This document shows positions 1-7,075 of a stretch of 32,911 nt of DNA, in pieces. The stretch is taken from assembly GCA_902766785.1 (NCBI GenBank), contig CACXEO010000023.1, positions 1 through 32,911 of the forward strand, written 5' to 3'. Within the stretch, counting starts at the first letter, position 1. The number at the start of each line of letters is the position of its first letter. The notes below the pieces were generated by a model. It searched no databases. It saw only the letters and a list, made by a program, of their open reading frames with translations, and was not told the DNA's origin. The position numbers were made by a program, and so were the translations under genes. This DNA comes from Oscillospiraceae bacterium. Lineage in GTDB: Bacteria > Bacillota > Clostridia > Oscillospirales > Ruminococcaceae.

Positions 1-2
1 CG

Positions 3-221
3 GCTCCGGAAAAGAAATCCGGCGTAACCTCGTTGCTCCCCGGTGACTGGAATGTTCGTAAAGGCCCTTCCCTCGGTGCGGATGTTGCCCGCGTTGTAAG
101 CGGACCGCAGAGTGTGACTTATGTTGATATTGTGCCGGAATTAAATCCAGCAAAGTACGGCGCACGAAACTTCTACAAGCTGCGTGACGACACTTACCTT
201 TCGGTAAAGGCGTGTGAATAG
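3..221 (+). CDS. C-terminal end of an SH3-domain protein, probably phage-type endolysin/amidase (partial)
   Basis: The reading frame is open from the left window edge, so the start and any catalytic domain lie outside. The visible part (about 72 residues) has the pattern of a bacterial SH3 cell-wall-binding domain: WNVRKGPS near the beginning, then VVSGPQSVTYVDI, and FYKLRDDTYLSV near the stop. In phage and prophage amidases or lysozymes such domains sit at the C-terminus and bind peptidoglycan. A hairpin followed by a T-run lies just after the stop, as expected for the last gene of a unit. The enzymatic part cannot be seen, so amidase versus muramidase is open. The prophage assignment is inferred from the domain type and from the gene remnants that follow. 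Confidence 0.6.
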   Translation, partial: APEKKSGVTSLLPGDWNVRKGPSLGADVARVVSGPQSVTYVDIVPELNPAKYGARNFYKLRDDTYLSVKACE

Positions 222-231
222 GAAAAGCGAA

Positions 232-267
232 GCCCCGGCGCTTCAAAAGGGGCGTCAGGGTTTTTTT
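232..267 (+). terminator. Intrinsic terminator after the SH3-domain gene
   Basis: GCCCC (232-236) pairs with GGGGC (249-253), and seven T residues follow at 261-267. It begins 10 bases after the stop codon. The stem is short, so confidence is moderate. Confidence 0.5.
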
Positions 268-481
268 CATGTTCATTTATCAAAAAACGAGAAAAAATTT
301 ATTGGTACAATAATTCTATCCACGATTCATCCACGAATAATCGAAAAAACGCTGATTTTTCAGGAAACCTAAAGCAAATACAAAATGACTGTAAACTCCG
401 ATAACAAGGGCGTTTACAGCATATTTACAGACCGGAATCTGACACGATAAATCATTAAAAATTGTCCCGATCATCTCCACC

Positions 482-521
482 AGAAAAACAGGCGGTGATA
501 TTAATTACCACCTGTTTTTCT
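482..521. terminator. Long inverted repeat, terminator-like, no adjacent gene
   Basis: A 15-base arm AGAAAAACAGGCGGT (482-496) faces ACCACCTGTTTTTCT (507-521) with a 10-base loop and one wobble position. The T-rich right side and A-rich left side would allow termination from either direction. No gene ends nearby on either strand, so it may end a small RNA or be left over from a lost gene. Confidence 0.6.
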
Positions 522-603
522 TTTTGCCAGTCTTTTATTATGGAACTGCTCCATAACAACGCAGGAAATAATTTTTAGCAACACTTATAAACTATTTAAT
601 ACC

Positions 604-643
604 AAATCAGGGGAGACCGCCGGTTGGCAGTCTCCCCTGATTT
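604..643. terminator. Long inverted repeat, terminator-like
   Basis: A perfect 14-base arm AAATCAGGGGAGAC (604-617) pairs with GTCTCCCCTGATTT (630-643), with a further short GCC/GGC helix inside. T-runs flank the 3' side. It is the second such hairpin in a region without a recognisable gene. Confidence 0.6.
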
Positions 644-1030
644 TTGTTTATCATCCAATTTTCAAACTGAAATCCACCTGACCGCCAACTAAAAAGCACC
701 TTTTTTCAGTAATCAACAGCCGCTTCCAGCATATTCCAGTTTAGGGCCAAAATTTTTGATAAATTTACATATACAACTACTTTTTGGCTTTTTTCTCATC
801 ACCTCCTATCAATAAAGCGACTAAAAATTTGTAAATTTTGCACAAAATTATATTATTCATCATATTTCATCTGGCTTTTATGCAAAATAACAAAATATGA
901 TGGGCAATTTCATTGGGATTTTCGACAAAATTCGATCCTGTTTTTTAATTTCTCAATTTATAATTAACTTAAAACAGGAAAAATATGGATATATCACTAA
1001 ATTTCAATATAAATATTATGCATTAAATTA

Positions 1031-1079
1031 CTTTGTGCAAAATTTTAAACTATACTATGATTTAGGAGAGGGGAGATGA
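1031..1079 (+). promoter_or_regulatory. Putative promoter, operator and RBS of the XRE regulator
   Basis: A -10-like TATACT lies at 1051-1056 and the ribosome-binding stretch GGAGAGGGGAG at 1065-1075, 8 bases before the ATG. The -35 region has no good match, but it carries TTTGTGCAAA (1032-1041), part of a 14-base sequence present in inverted orientation at 833-846. This arrangement suits autoregulation by an HTH protein, which is an inference. Confidence 0.4.
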
Positions 1080-1083
1080 TATT

Positions 1084-1431
1084 ATGTCAGATATTTGTTC
1101 AACCGTGAGCCGCAATATAAAAAAATATCGAATCCAGCGTCACCAAAGCCAAGAGGAACTAGCCTATAAATCAAAAATCAGCGCCGCACACCTGAGTAAA
1201 ATTGAGCGGGGCGATCATAATATTACCATAACCACCCTTGCCAGAATTGCCGAAGCGCTTCAGGTTGAGTTGCCTGTTCTCCTAGACGAAACCATGCAAG
1301 ACCAGTATCTAACTGCAACTACATTTTCATTTATTCAGCGTTATGTTTCTGAAATTGATAAACTGCCTCCAGACCAGCTTCAGTTACTTCAAACTGTATT
1401 AGATTCACTGATCAGTTTAACACGCCGCTGA
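1084..1431 (+). CDS. XRE-family helix-turn-helix transcriptional regulator
   Basis: A 115-residue protein with a Cro/CI-type DNA-binding domain at about residues 8-65: an N-terminal helix (RNIKKYRIQ), the turn region QEELAYKSKISAAHLSKIERG, and TITTLARIAEALQV, the typical third and fourth helices with the conserved SKIERG and LARIAEAL patterns. The C-terminal 45 residues are short and helical and have no recognised sensor domain, so it is probably a small dimeric repressor. The ATG has a good ribosome-binding site 8 bases upstream. It lies between phage-type and remnant sequences, which fits a mobile-element or prophage-maintenance regulator, but its targets cannot be told from here. Confidence 0.85.
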   Translation: MSDICSTVSRNIKKYRIQRHQSQEELAYKSKISAAHLSKIERGDHNITITTLARIAEALQVELPVLLDETMQDQYLTATTFSFIQRYVSEIDKLPPDQLQLLQTVLDSLISLTRR

Positions 1432-1436
1432 AATAA

Positions 1437-1466
1437 AAGGGCCTGCTTATAAAGCGGCCTTTTTTC
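1437..1466 (+). terminator. Intrinsic terminator after the XRE gene
   Basis: GGCC-T-GC and GC-GGCC form a stem with one bulged base around a TTATAAA loop, followed by TTTTTT, a few bases after the stop codon. Confidence 0.7.
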
Positions 1467-1522
1467 GCGCCATACGGAATGAATCTACCTGTACGGACAC
1501 ATACTAATGGCGAGGTGAGTTT

Positions 1523-1699
1523 ATGAAAAACAAATTTTCCGGCCTGGATTCATTAATCCAGCAGGACCGACAGGCCAAACAATATTTTGAAAGTCTTCCC
1601 GACTATGTAAGGGATCAAATCCGTACCCGTTCAGGTAACGTCAACTCTTATGAATCGCTCTGCGATTATGCGGAAAATCTGCTCCGCGGCGACGACTAA
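1523..1699 (+). CDS. Small conserved-looking protein, 58 residues, unknown function
   Basis: ATG at 1523 follows GAGGTGAG (1512-1519), a strong ribosome-binding site, and the frame runs 58 codons to TAA at 1697-1699, directly before an intrinsic terminator. The protein reads MKNKFSGLDSLIQQDRQAKQ at the start and ends AENLLRGDD. It has no membrane segment or signal peptide and is rich in Q, D and R with a SLPDYVRDQI segment, so it is probably a small soluble helical protein. From memory, similar short proteins with a C-terminal NLLRGDD-like tail occur in Clostridia, but no function is known to me. RBS, intact frame and terminator together make it a real gene. Confidence 0.75.
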   Translation: MKNKFSGLDSLIQQDRQAKQYFESLPDYVRDQIRTRSGNVNSYESLCDYAENLLRGDD

Positions 1700-1708
1700 C
1701 CCACAATC

Positions 1709-1743
1709 AACGGCTCCTGTAAAATTACAGGGGCCGTTTTTGT
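1709..1743 (+). terminator. Intrinsic terminator after the 58-residue gene
   Basis: CGGCTCCTGTAA (1711-1722) pairs with TTACAGGGGCCG (1725-1736), nearly perfectly, followed by TTTTT. It starts about 10 bases after the stop codon. Confidence 0.85.
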
Positions 1744-1901
1744 ATAAAACATCTGGGGTTTTACCATCTATCTTTAGCAACAACGTAAGCACCCCATTTT
1801 CAGTTCCAACTTGTATGATGGTTCTCAAGTATGTTAAAATGATAAAAATAAACGGCAATTTTGTACCACCAGCTATAAAGCATATAAAAAGCTGTGTATA
1901 G

Positions 1902-2036
1902 AACCTGCCCGCATACCACGAAAAAAGCGAAGACTCGAAAATTGTCTGGTACGCTCTACAGGAGAAGGTTATGGGCTTCAACCTCAAAAAGCACCAACAC
2001 AGTGACGGCGGAATTACGGGAGCGATCCTATATTAA
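1902..2036 (+). pseudogene. Possible 3' fragment of an unidentified gene
   Basis: The frame is open for 44 codons after an in-frame TAG (1899-1901) and ends at TAA (2034-2036). It contains YHEKSEDSKIVWYALQEKV and then GFNLKKHQHSDGGITGAIL, which has the residue mix of a real globular protein rather than random translation. There is no start codon with a ribosome-binding site, so it is at best a remnant of a longer gene. I do not recognise the family. Confidence 0.3.
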
Positions 2037-2060
2037 TTCGCTCTACTTAGGCCTATGCTT

Positions 2061-2207
2061 TTATGCCACCATCTGATCCCATTCTATCCATTTGAATCCT
2101 TTGGTGTCAGAAGGGGTTACAACTGGAACAAATGGATTTTCGCCGTGATGGCCGCCGTTTTCTTTAGGATAATCAATAGGCCTACAGCTGAAAAAGCCTC
2201 TAAACAT
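2061..2207 (-). pseudogene. Possible small or truncated ORF, 48 residues, unknown
   Basis: On the minus strand ATG at 2205-2207 opens a frame of 48 codons ending with TAA (2061-2063). The translation includes IDYPKENGGHHGENPFVPVV and TPSDTKGFKWIEWDQMVA, a composition typical of a real protein end. The start has no evident ribosome-binding site and an in-frame stop lies just upstream, so it is more likely the tail of a broken gene than a complete small protein. Family not recognised. Confidence 0.3.
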
Positions 2208-2352
2208 TCGGAATCAGAGTCGGCATCGGCTAATGAAGCATCGGAATATTATCGAAAGAAAAAGCCGCTGGAAACAGACCATTTGTTTATGAAAAATCGT
2301 TCAAATACAGCCGCATGCCGTATATTTGACTGCTAAACCTGAGGAGAACGCT

Positions 2353-3009
2353 ATGAACTACACAATTAATATTTTAAAAAGATGCCCCCTGTTTTCCGGT
2401 ACAACTGAGGCAGAAACACGCATGATGTTAAATTGCCTTAAACCCGCAGAACGGGAATACCGTAAAAATTCCCTGCTGTTCCAAGCCGGAGAAACTATCC
2501 GTGAAATTTTTATTCTTCTTACAGGAAATGTACGGATTATAAAAGAAGATTATGACGGCAACACCGTCATCCTGGCGAACCTACAGCCGGGCGACCTGTT
2601 CGGCGAAGCATTTGCCTGCGGCGGCAACCCGCTCACCGTAACGGCCGAGGCCGGTATGGACTGCCGGGTGCTGCAGGTCGACTGCCAACGGTTTCTTACA
2701 ACCTGTACATCCGCCTGTGCCTGCCATGCAAGGCTCGTTTCAAACCTGGTTTCCTCCTTCGCACAAAAAAACATCTTCCTCACCGGGAGAATTGAGCACC
2801 TGTCAAAGCGTACGCTGCGGGAAAAAGTGCTTTCTTATCTTTCAGAACAGGCCCACCTGTGTGGGACACGCTCGTTTGTCATCCCTTTAGACCGGCAGGG
2901 GCTGGCAGATTACCTGGCTGCCGACCGCAGCGCGCTTTCCGCTGTCCTTTCCAAATTGCGGGACGAGGGGATTTTGGATTTTCGCAAAAATGATTTTACT
3001 CTGCACTGA
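2353..3009 (+). CDS. Crp/Fnr-family transcriptional regulator
   Basis: 218 residues. The N-terminal half is a cyclic-nucleotide-binding-type beta barrel: LKRCPLFSGTTEAE at the start, LLFQAGETIREIFILLTG near 45-62, and LQPGDLFGEAFACGG near 83-97. The C-terminal part (about 150-215) is a winged helix with the recognition segment GLADYLAADRSALSAVLSKL. The start is ATG at 2353 because GAGGAG lies 7 bases upstream; an in-frame TTG at 2326 has no such site. Cysteines are present at position 11 and in a TTCTSACAC stretch, but the classical Fnr [4Fe-4S] spacing is not evident, so the ligand is unknown. It is transcribed alone and converges on the next gene through a shared terminator. Confidence 0.9.
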   Translation: MNYTINILKRCPLFSGTTEAETRMMLNCLKPAEREYRKNSLLFQAGETIREIFILLTGNVRIIKEDYDGNTVILANLQPGDLFGEAFACGGNPLTVTAEAGMDCRVLQVDCQRFLTTCTSACACHARLVSNLVSSFAQKNIFLTGRIEHLSKRTLREKVLSYLSEQAHLCGTRSFVIPLDRQGLADYLAADRSALSAVLSKLRDEGILDFRKNDFTLH

Positions 3010-3057
3010 AAAAAGAAACGTTCTCCTCTACAATCTACTCAGATAAGCCGTACATCA

Positions 3058-3098
3058 AAAAGCGCCGGGCAACAATGCTTTTGTTGCCCGGCGCTTTT
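3058..3098. terminator. Bidirectional intrinsic terminator
   Basis: A perfect 18-base arm, AAAAGCGCCGGGCAACAA (3058-3075), pairs with its complement at 3081-3098 around a TGCTT loop. It sits between the Crp/Fnr gene (+) and the TIM-barrel gene (-) and can serve both. Confidence 0.9.
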
Positions 3099-3109
3099 GA
3101 ACATATAAG

Positions 3110-3883
3110 TTAAAATATACTTTTAAAATATTTGACCGAATCTTCAGCGACAGCCTCATAATCGTACTGATAAGCGTCGAAAGCTGCCATCCCGTCAAAT
3201 CCAGCCTCCCGAAGTTTTGCCACATAGCTAGGCAGGTCCATATCGCCTTCATAAGGTACTAAGTGGTTATGTATACCAGTCTCCATATTTTCTAGATGGG
3301 CGTGGATAATCAACCCTTTGCAGCTTTCAATAGCCGCCATCGGGTCCGGATCCTGCAGGAAGATGTGCCCAACGTCGGCGTTTACCTTGAGAACGGGAGA
3401 ACCGATCTCCTCAAACGCCTTGAGCATCAGTTCGGTCGTATCCAGGACAAAACCGGGTTCAAACTCCATCGCAAGCTCAATCCCGAGCTCTTCGGCGTAA
3501 TTACAAAGCTCTTTTGTCTTTTCAATCTGACGGGCCCACTGCGTTTCGAAAGGTTCTTCTTCATTTTTCTTGGCGCCGTTGATAATCACAAGAGGAGCTC
3601 CCATTTCTTTTGCCACCCGGACAGCGTCATGCACCGCTTTGAATTTTTCCTCGTTCTCCGTGTAATCCATATGGGCGCTGACCGAATAAGCTTTCACTCC
3701 GTACTGGTCAATAGCGCGTTTCATCTCTTCCGCAAAACCGGGGGCGAAAAATTCGGGGCGGGGATTGAACTTTTTGTCGGAAATTCCAAACTCGATTCCA
3801 TCAAACCCCTTTGCCATCAACCGCTTGACGCCTTCGGCATAAGGGAGAGGATCCAGCATTTGGACACGTCCCAGAATATACAT
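3110..3883 (-). CDS. Sugar phosphate isomerase/epimerase-like TIM-barrel protein
   Basis: 257 residues of the xylose-isomerase-like TIM-barrel (AP endonuclease 2) superfamily, a cytosolic metal-dependent fold. Visible family marks are GFDGIEFG near 27-34, a likely metal-binding Glu in AMEFEPG (140-142), Asp170 in VNADVGHIF, His194/196 in IIHAHLEN, and GFDGMAAFD near 228-236. AAAGGAG lies 10 bases before the ATG. The substrate cannot be told; members act on sugars or polyols by isomerisation or epimerisation. The next gene upstream, the RlmA-like one, ends 56 bases before it, so it could be the last gene of that operon or have its own promoter in the AT-rich gap. Confidence 0.85.
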   Translation of the reverse strand: MYILGRVQMLDPLPYAEGVKRLMAKGFDGIEFGISDKKFNPRPEFFAPGFAEEMKRAIDQYGVKAYSVSAHMDYTENEEKFKAVHDAVRVAKEMGAPLVIINGAKKNEEEPFETQWARQIEKTKELCNYAEELGIELAMEFEPGFVLDTTELMLKAFEEIGSPVLKVNADVGHIFLQDPDPMAAIESCKGLIIHAHLENMETGIHNHLVPYEGDMDLPSYVAKLREAGFDGMAAFDAYQYDYEAVAEDSVKYFKSIF

Positions 3884-3939
3884 TTTACATTTCTCCTTTG
3901 TCGTTATATTGTATATTTTGCAATAATTTATACCATATG

Positions 3940-4770
3940 TTATTTCAGAACTTTGTAGATCAGCAATTCAAACGAAGCTGTAACGGAAAGGCTGTCAAGC
4001 TTCATCAGCCGTCCCTGATCCTCTTTGGAAGTCTTATAATAATAAGGAGTCATTTCAAACAGGTGGAGAATATCTTCCCTGTTCATGAGGTCCAAAACAG
4101 TTTCTACCTTCCTGACTTCTAAAAATTCAAACCCGCCAAGCGGATAGTCCTTGACCTCATTTTTATACGGCGTTTCATAAACCGCCTGTTTGAGTTCCCA
4201 GAGATGCTCCGCTCCAGGAATTGCCATTAAAAAAATACCGCCTGGCTTTAAAATTCGCTGTATTTCCTCACCGCAGTAAGGCGCAAACAGATTGAGCGCC
4301 ATGTCGCAGAAATTCTCTGCAACCGGCAGGCGAAAGGTGCTGGCAACTGCAAAAGATACATTTTTACATCGCTTTGCCGCCAAATCAACGGCAAATTTTG
4401 AAATGTCAATTCCTAAAATTTCCGGCTTTGCGCCTGCCTTCAAAAGGACCTCAGCAAGCCGGGCTGTATAATACCCCTCCCCACAGCCAGCGTCCAAAAT
4501 AGCTGGCGCAGGATTCTCACACAGAAAATCCACACACACTTTATTTACAGCACTTGATAGGAATTCATAATATCCTTTGTTCAGAAAATCCCGTCTGGCC
4601 GCGGCCATCAGCTTGTTATCTCCCGGAAACTTCGTTTTCTTTTGAGAAACATCCAAGAGGTTTACGTAACCGCTTTTGGCGCAGTCATAAGTATGACGGT
4701 TTTCACAGCGATAGCTGCCGCCGGCGGAAAGAAGCGGGCTGCCGCAAAGCGGACAGATGAGTGGAAACAT
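3940..4770 (-). CDS. rlmA: 23S rRNA (guanine-N1)-methyltransferase, RlmA/TlrB family
   Basis: 276 residues. The N-terminus is the zinc finger typical of this family: CPLC (Cys6, Cys9), then Cys22 and His26 in CENRHTYDCAKSGYVNLL. A class I SAM-dependent methyltransferase domain follows, with the SAM loop LDAGCGEGYY, then LGIDISKFAVDLAAK, and the later LFAPYCGEEIQRILKPGG. Family members methylate a guanine in hairpin 35 of 23S rRNA (G745 in E. coli RlmA, G748 in TlrB); which base is modified here cannot be told. GGAGAAG lies 7 bases before the ATG. It begins 14 bases after the flavin reductase gene and so is probably in its operon. Confidence 0.88.
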   Translation of the reverse strand: MFPLICPLCGSPLLSAGGSYRCENRHTYDCAKSGYVNLLDVSQKKTKFPGDNKLMAAARRDFLNKGYYEFLSSAVNKVCVDFLCENPAPAILDAGCGEGYYTARLAEVLLKAGAKPEILGIDISKFAVDLAAKRCKNVSFAVASTFRLPVAENFCDMALNLFAPYCGEEIQRILKPGGIFLMAIPGAEHLWELKQAVYETPYKNEVKDYPLGGFEFLEVRKVETVLDLMNREDILHLFEMTPYYYKTSKEDQGRLMKLDSLSVTASFELLIYKVLK

Positions 4771-4784
4771 GGGGATTCTTCTCC

Positions 4785-5417
4785 TTACCGTTTTTCATTT
4801 CGCTTTTTTAAAGCGGGTTTGCGTTTTGACTGAGCTCTCCCCTTTTTGGCAGGGAGAGGCTTTTTTCTAACCGAGAACCCGAAGCTGCCCAACTTCCGGC
4901 CAAGCTCAAAATACTCCCCATGTGCGTAAGCGGCAAGGCCGCAGCGGTCCAGATGAAGCTTCCCGGCTTCGTCGAGATACACAGGGTTTACCAGCACCGA
5001 AACGATATCCGCCAAGAACATATCGTGAGAGCCCATTGGGATAACGTCAGTCACCCGGCACTCCATACTGAGCGGGCTTTCGGCAATCATTGGGCAGCCG
5101 GTAGCAGGGCCAGGTTCCGCCGTGAGCTTCATCTCTGCGAATTTATCCACATTTTTCCCCGAGCGGACACCGCAGAAATCAGCTGCCCTGACAAGCGGGG
5201 AATTGGTGAGGTTTACAACAAACACCCCAGACTCCCGAATAAGCGGGGTGGAGTACCGCTCCGGCCGAAGGGAAATATAGGTTTTCGGCGGAATAGTGTT
5301 GGTGATCCCTGTCCAGCCAACTGTGATAATATTGGGGCGTTCCAAAGGCCCGCAACTCACCATAACCGGGGGAACCGGCGCCAAAAGGGCACCGCCTTTC
5401 CATACGACCTTTTCCAA
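4785..5417 (-). CDS. Flavin reductase family protein (FMN-binding split barrel)
   Basis: 210 residues. The N-terminal 170 match flavoredoxin/flavin reductase-like proteins: PVPPVMVSCGPLERPNIITV, then SLRPERYSTPLIRESGVFVVNL and CGVRSGKNVDKF, which form the FMN-binding region, and GSHDMFLADIVSV. Such proteins bind FMN and pass electrons from NAD(P)H or partner proteins. The C-terminal 25 residues are an unusual Lys/Arg-rich tail (KKPLPAKKGRAQSKRKPALK). The chosen start is TTG at 5417 with an AAGAAGG site just upstream. It lies 14 bases from the neighbouring antiporter and methyltransferase genes. The physiological substrate is unknown. Confidence 0.85.
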   Translation of the reverse strand: MEKVVWKGGALLAPVPPVMVSCGPLERPNIITVGWTGITNTIPPKTYISLRPERYSTPLIRESGVFVVNLTNSPLVRAADFCGVRSGKNVDKFAEMKLTAEPGPATGCPMIAESPLSMECRVTDVIPMGSHDMFLADIVSVLVNPVYLDEAGKLHLDRCGLAAYAHGEYFELGRKLGSFGFSVRKKPLPAKKGRAQSKRKPALKKRNEKR

Positions 5418-5431
5418 AGCAAACCTTCTTT

Positions 5432-6919
5432 CTATTGCGGCTTAGATGCCTTCTGGCTTTTTTCAAGCTGCCTGCGCTGCGCCTTGAGTTGTTCTTCTAT
5501 GTCATTCCCGCTCAAGACCAGCGTATCGCCAGGGAGGATAACAGTAGAACCGCGTGGAACGATTACTTCTCTCCCCCGCCGGATCATCACCACGAGAATC
5601 TCCTCGGGAATATTGGCGTCCATCAGCGATAAATTCGCCCAGCGGCTTTTCTCATGCACCTTGTATTCCAACAGCTTGGTCCCTAATTCTTCCTGGTAGT
5701 CGTTGAAAGTCTTGAGAACCGAGGTAGTTTCATCCACCAGCCCGAGCTTCCGGGCAAAAAGAGGAATCAGCGTGCCCTGCACGGCGACTGAGAAGAGCGC
5801 TACAAAAAAGACGATATGGAAAATATCGTTCATAATCGGAATTTGGCTACTGGCGGCCCGGCTCACAGCAAAGATAGCAAAAACAATAGACGCCGCTCCG
5901 CGCAGGCCAACCCAGGAGACGAACAACTGACTTTTAAAAGGAATTTTAAACCAGCTCAGGATGCTGAATGTTGCAGCAGGCCGGGCAATCAAAATCATAA
6001 AGGCTGAAACCAGGATACCAAACAGTGTGATCGAAGGCAGCTTGGACGGAAAAGCAAGCAGCCCTAGTGTGAAAAAGAGCATAATCTGCATCAGCCAAGA
6101 AATACCGTCAAAAAAGTGTACCAAGCTGCGTTTATGAAAAATTCTGCTGTTACCCAGAACAATACCTGAAATATAAACGCTCAGATAGCCGTTCCCGCCC
6201 ATAAACTCACTGAGCGCATAGGATAAAATAGCAATTCCAACAACAAAAATCGGATAAAGGCCGACAATTTCAAATTCAAACCGCCGCAGGATGGCGACAG
6301 CAATAATTGCAAGGAGAAACCCTACCAAGAGGCCGAAGCCGACCTGTGAAACCAGCATAATGGCAATTGAACCAAAATCATTTCCCTGTGAAGACATCAG
6401 CGTCAAAACAACCAGAGTCAGCATATAGGCAATTGGGTCGTTGCTTCCGCTTTCAATTTCAAGGAGAGAAGCTAGGCCGCCCTTCAGGTTGAGCTTACGC
6501 GAACGCAGAATGGAAAAGACCGAGGCCGCATCAGTTGAACCAACAATTGAGCCAATCAGCAGCCCTTCCAAAAGGGTGGTCTTAAGGACAAAAAAGCAAA
6601 ACAGGCCGGTAAGACCGGCAGTAATCACAACACCAAGAGTTGACATTAAAATAGAGGGAACCGCTACCGGGCGGGCTATCTTCCAATTTGTACCAAAACC
6701 ACCGTAAAACATAATAAAAACCAGCCCAACCGAGCAGATTTCTTTTGCAACGGTATAGTTGTCAAAATAAATCCCCACCAGTCCGTCCGAACCGCAGAGC
6801 ATTCCCAGCGCGAGAAAAATCAGAAGGGTCGGAACGCCGAAACGGTAGAGGAACTTACTGGATGCGACACAGACAAGCAGTACAACTGCCCCTCCAATCA
6901 TAAGCTGAATCAACGACAT
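5432..6919 (-). CDS. Potassium (or sodium)/proton antiporter, CPA1 family with C-terminal TrkA-C domain
   Basis: 495 residues: a membrane domain of about 12 helices (residues 5-395) and a soluble C-terminal part (about 400-480) resembling a TrkA-C/RCK regulatory domain (EEILVVMIRRGREVIVPRGS, then ILPGDTLVLSG). Transport motifs of NhaP2-type antiporters are visible: GSTDAASVFSILR around 127-139 and ESGSNDPIAYML around 156-167, with the conserved Asn160-Asp161 pair. Family members exchange K+ or Na+ for H+ across the cell membrane. The ATG follows AGAGGGGGA. It is the first gene of a probable three-gene operon with the flavin reductase and rlmA-like gene. Cation specificity cannot be fixed from sequence. 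Confidence 0.9.
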   Translation of the reverse strand: MSLIQLMIGGAVVLLVCVASSKFLYRFGVPTLLIFLALGMLCGSDGLVGIYFDNYTVAKEICSVGLVFIMFYGGFGTNWKIARPVAVPSILMSTLGVVITAGLTGLFCFFVLKTTLLEGLLIGSIVGSTDAASVFSILRSRKLNLKGGLASLLEIESGSNDPIAYMLTLVVLTLMSSQGNDFGSIAIMLVSQVGFGLLVGFLLAIIAVAILRRFEFEIVGLYPIFVVGIAILSYALSEFMGGNGYLSVYISGIVLGNSRIFHKRSLVHFFDGISWLMQIMLFFTLGLLAFPSKLPSITLFGILVSAFMILIARPAATFSILSWFKIPFKSQLFVSWVGLRGAASIVFAIFAVSRAASSQIPIMNDIFHIVFFVALFSVAVQGTLIPLFARKLGLVDETTSVLKTFNDYQEELGTKLLEYKVHEKSRWANLSLMDANIPEEILVVMIRRGREVIVPRGSTVILPGDTLVLSGNDIEEQLKAQRRQLEKSQKASKPQ

Positions 6920-7075
6920 GACAGTCCCCCTCTATAAATTTTCAATAATCACGACCTTATTTATCAATATGATAATATAATTGAAAAACAAATCGGCCAT
7001 AAAATTAGTTCAGCGGTACCGGAACAGTTTTACTGAACAGAATGCCTTGCTCAGGACCGAACTATAGTGTTAGTA

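Larger units (their letters stand above)
268..1083. other. AT-rich non-coding stretch with two strong hairpins and dyad sites
   Basis: No convincing gene is seen. The only ORF of size (897-1079) has no ribosome-binding site and AT-driven composition (many Y, F, K, I). The stretch holds two long hairpins (482-521 and 604-643), then very AT-rich DNA, and at its right end the promoter region of the XRE regulator. Two dyad sites built on TTTG-NN-CAAA lie at 834-849 and 1031-1046. Confidence 0.6.
1744..2352. other. Region of broken coding remnants between two genes
   Basis: No intact, well-supported gene is seen in about 600 bases. Protein-like stretches occur on both strands but are short, interrupted by stops and lack ribosome-binding sites. 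One is on the plus strand at 1902-2036 and another on the minus strand at 2061-2207. A third weak minus-strand stretch near 1745-1850 reads TIIQVGTENGVLTLLLK. This is the pattern of a decayed mobile element or of several deletion junctions. Confidence 0.45.

Noticed and set aside
897-1079. 60-codon ORF before the XRE gene
   Set aside because: No ribosome-binding site, composition driven by AT richness, and it covers the likely promoter of the XRE gene.
3296-3958. 220-codon open frame on the plus strand
   Set aside because: Antisense to the TIM-barrel gene with its catalytic residues and RBS; the frame is a by-product of codon bias.
4920-5699. 259-codon open frame on the plus strand
   Set aside because: Antisense to the flavin reductase and antiporter genes; it crosses two real gene ends and has no recognisable domain.
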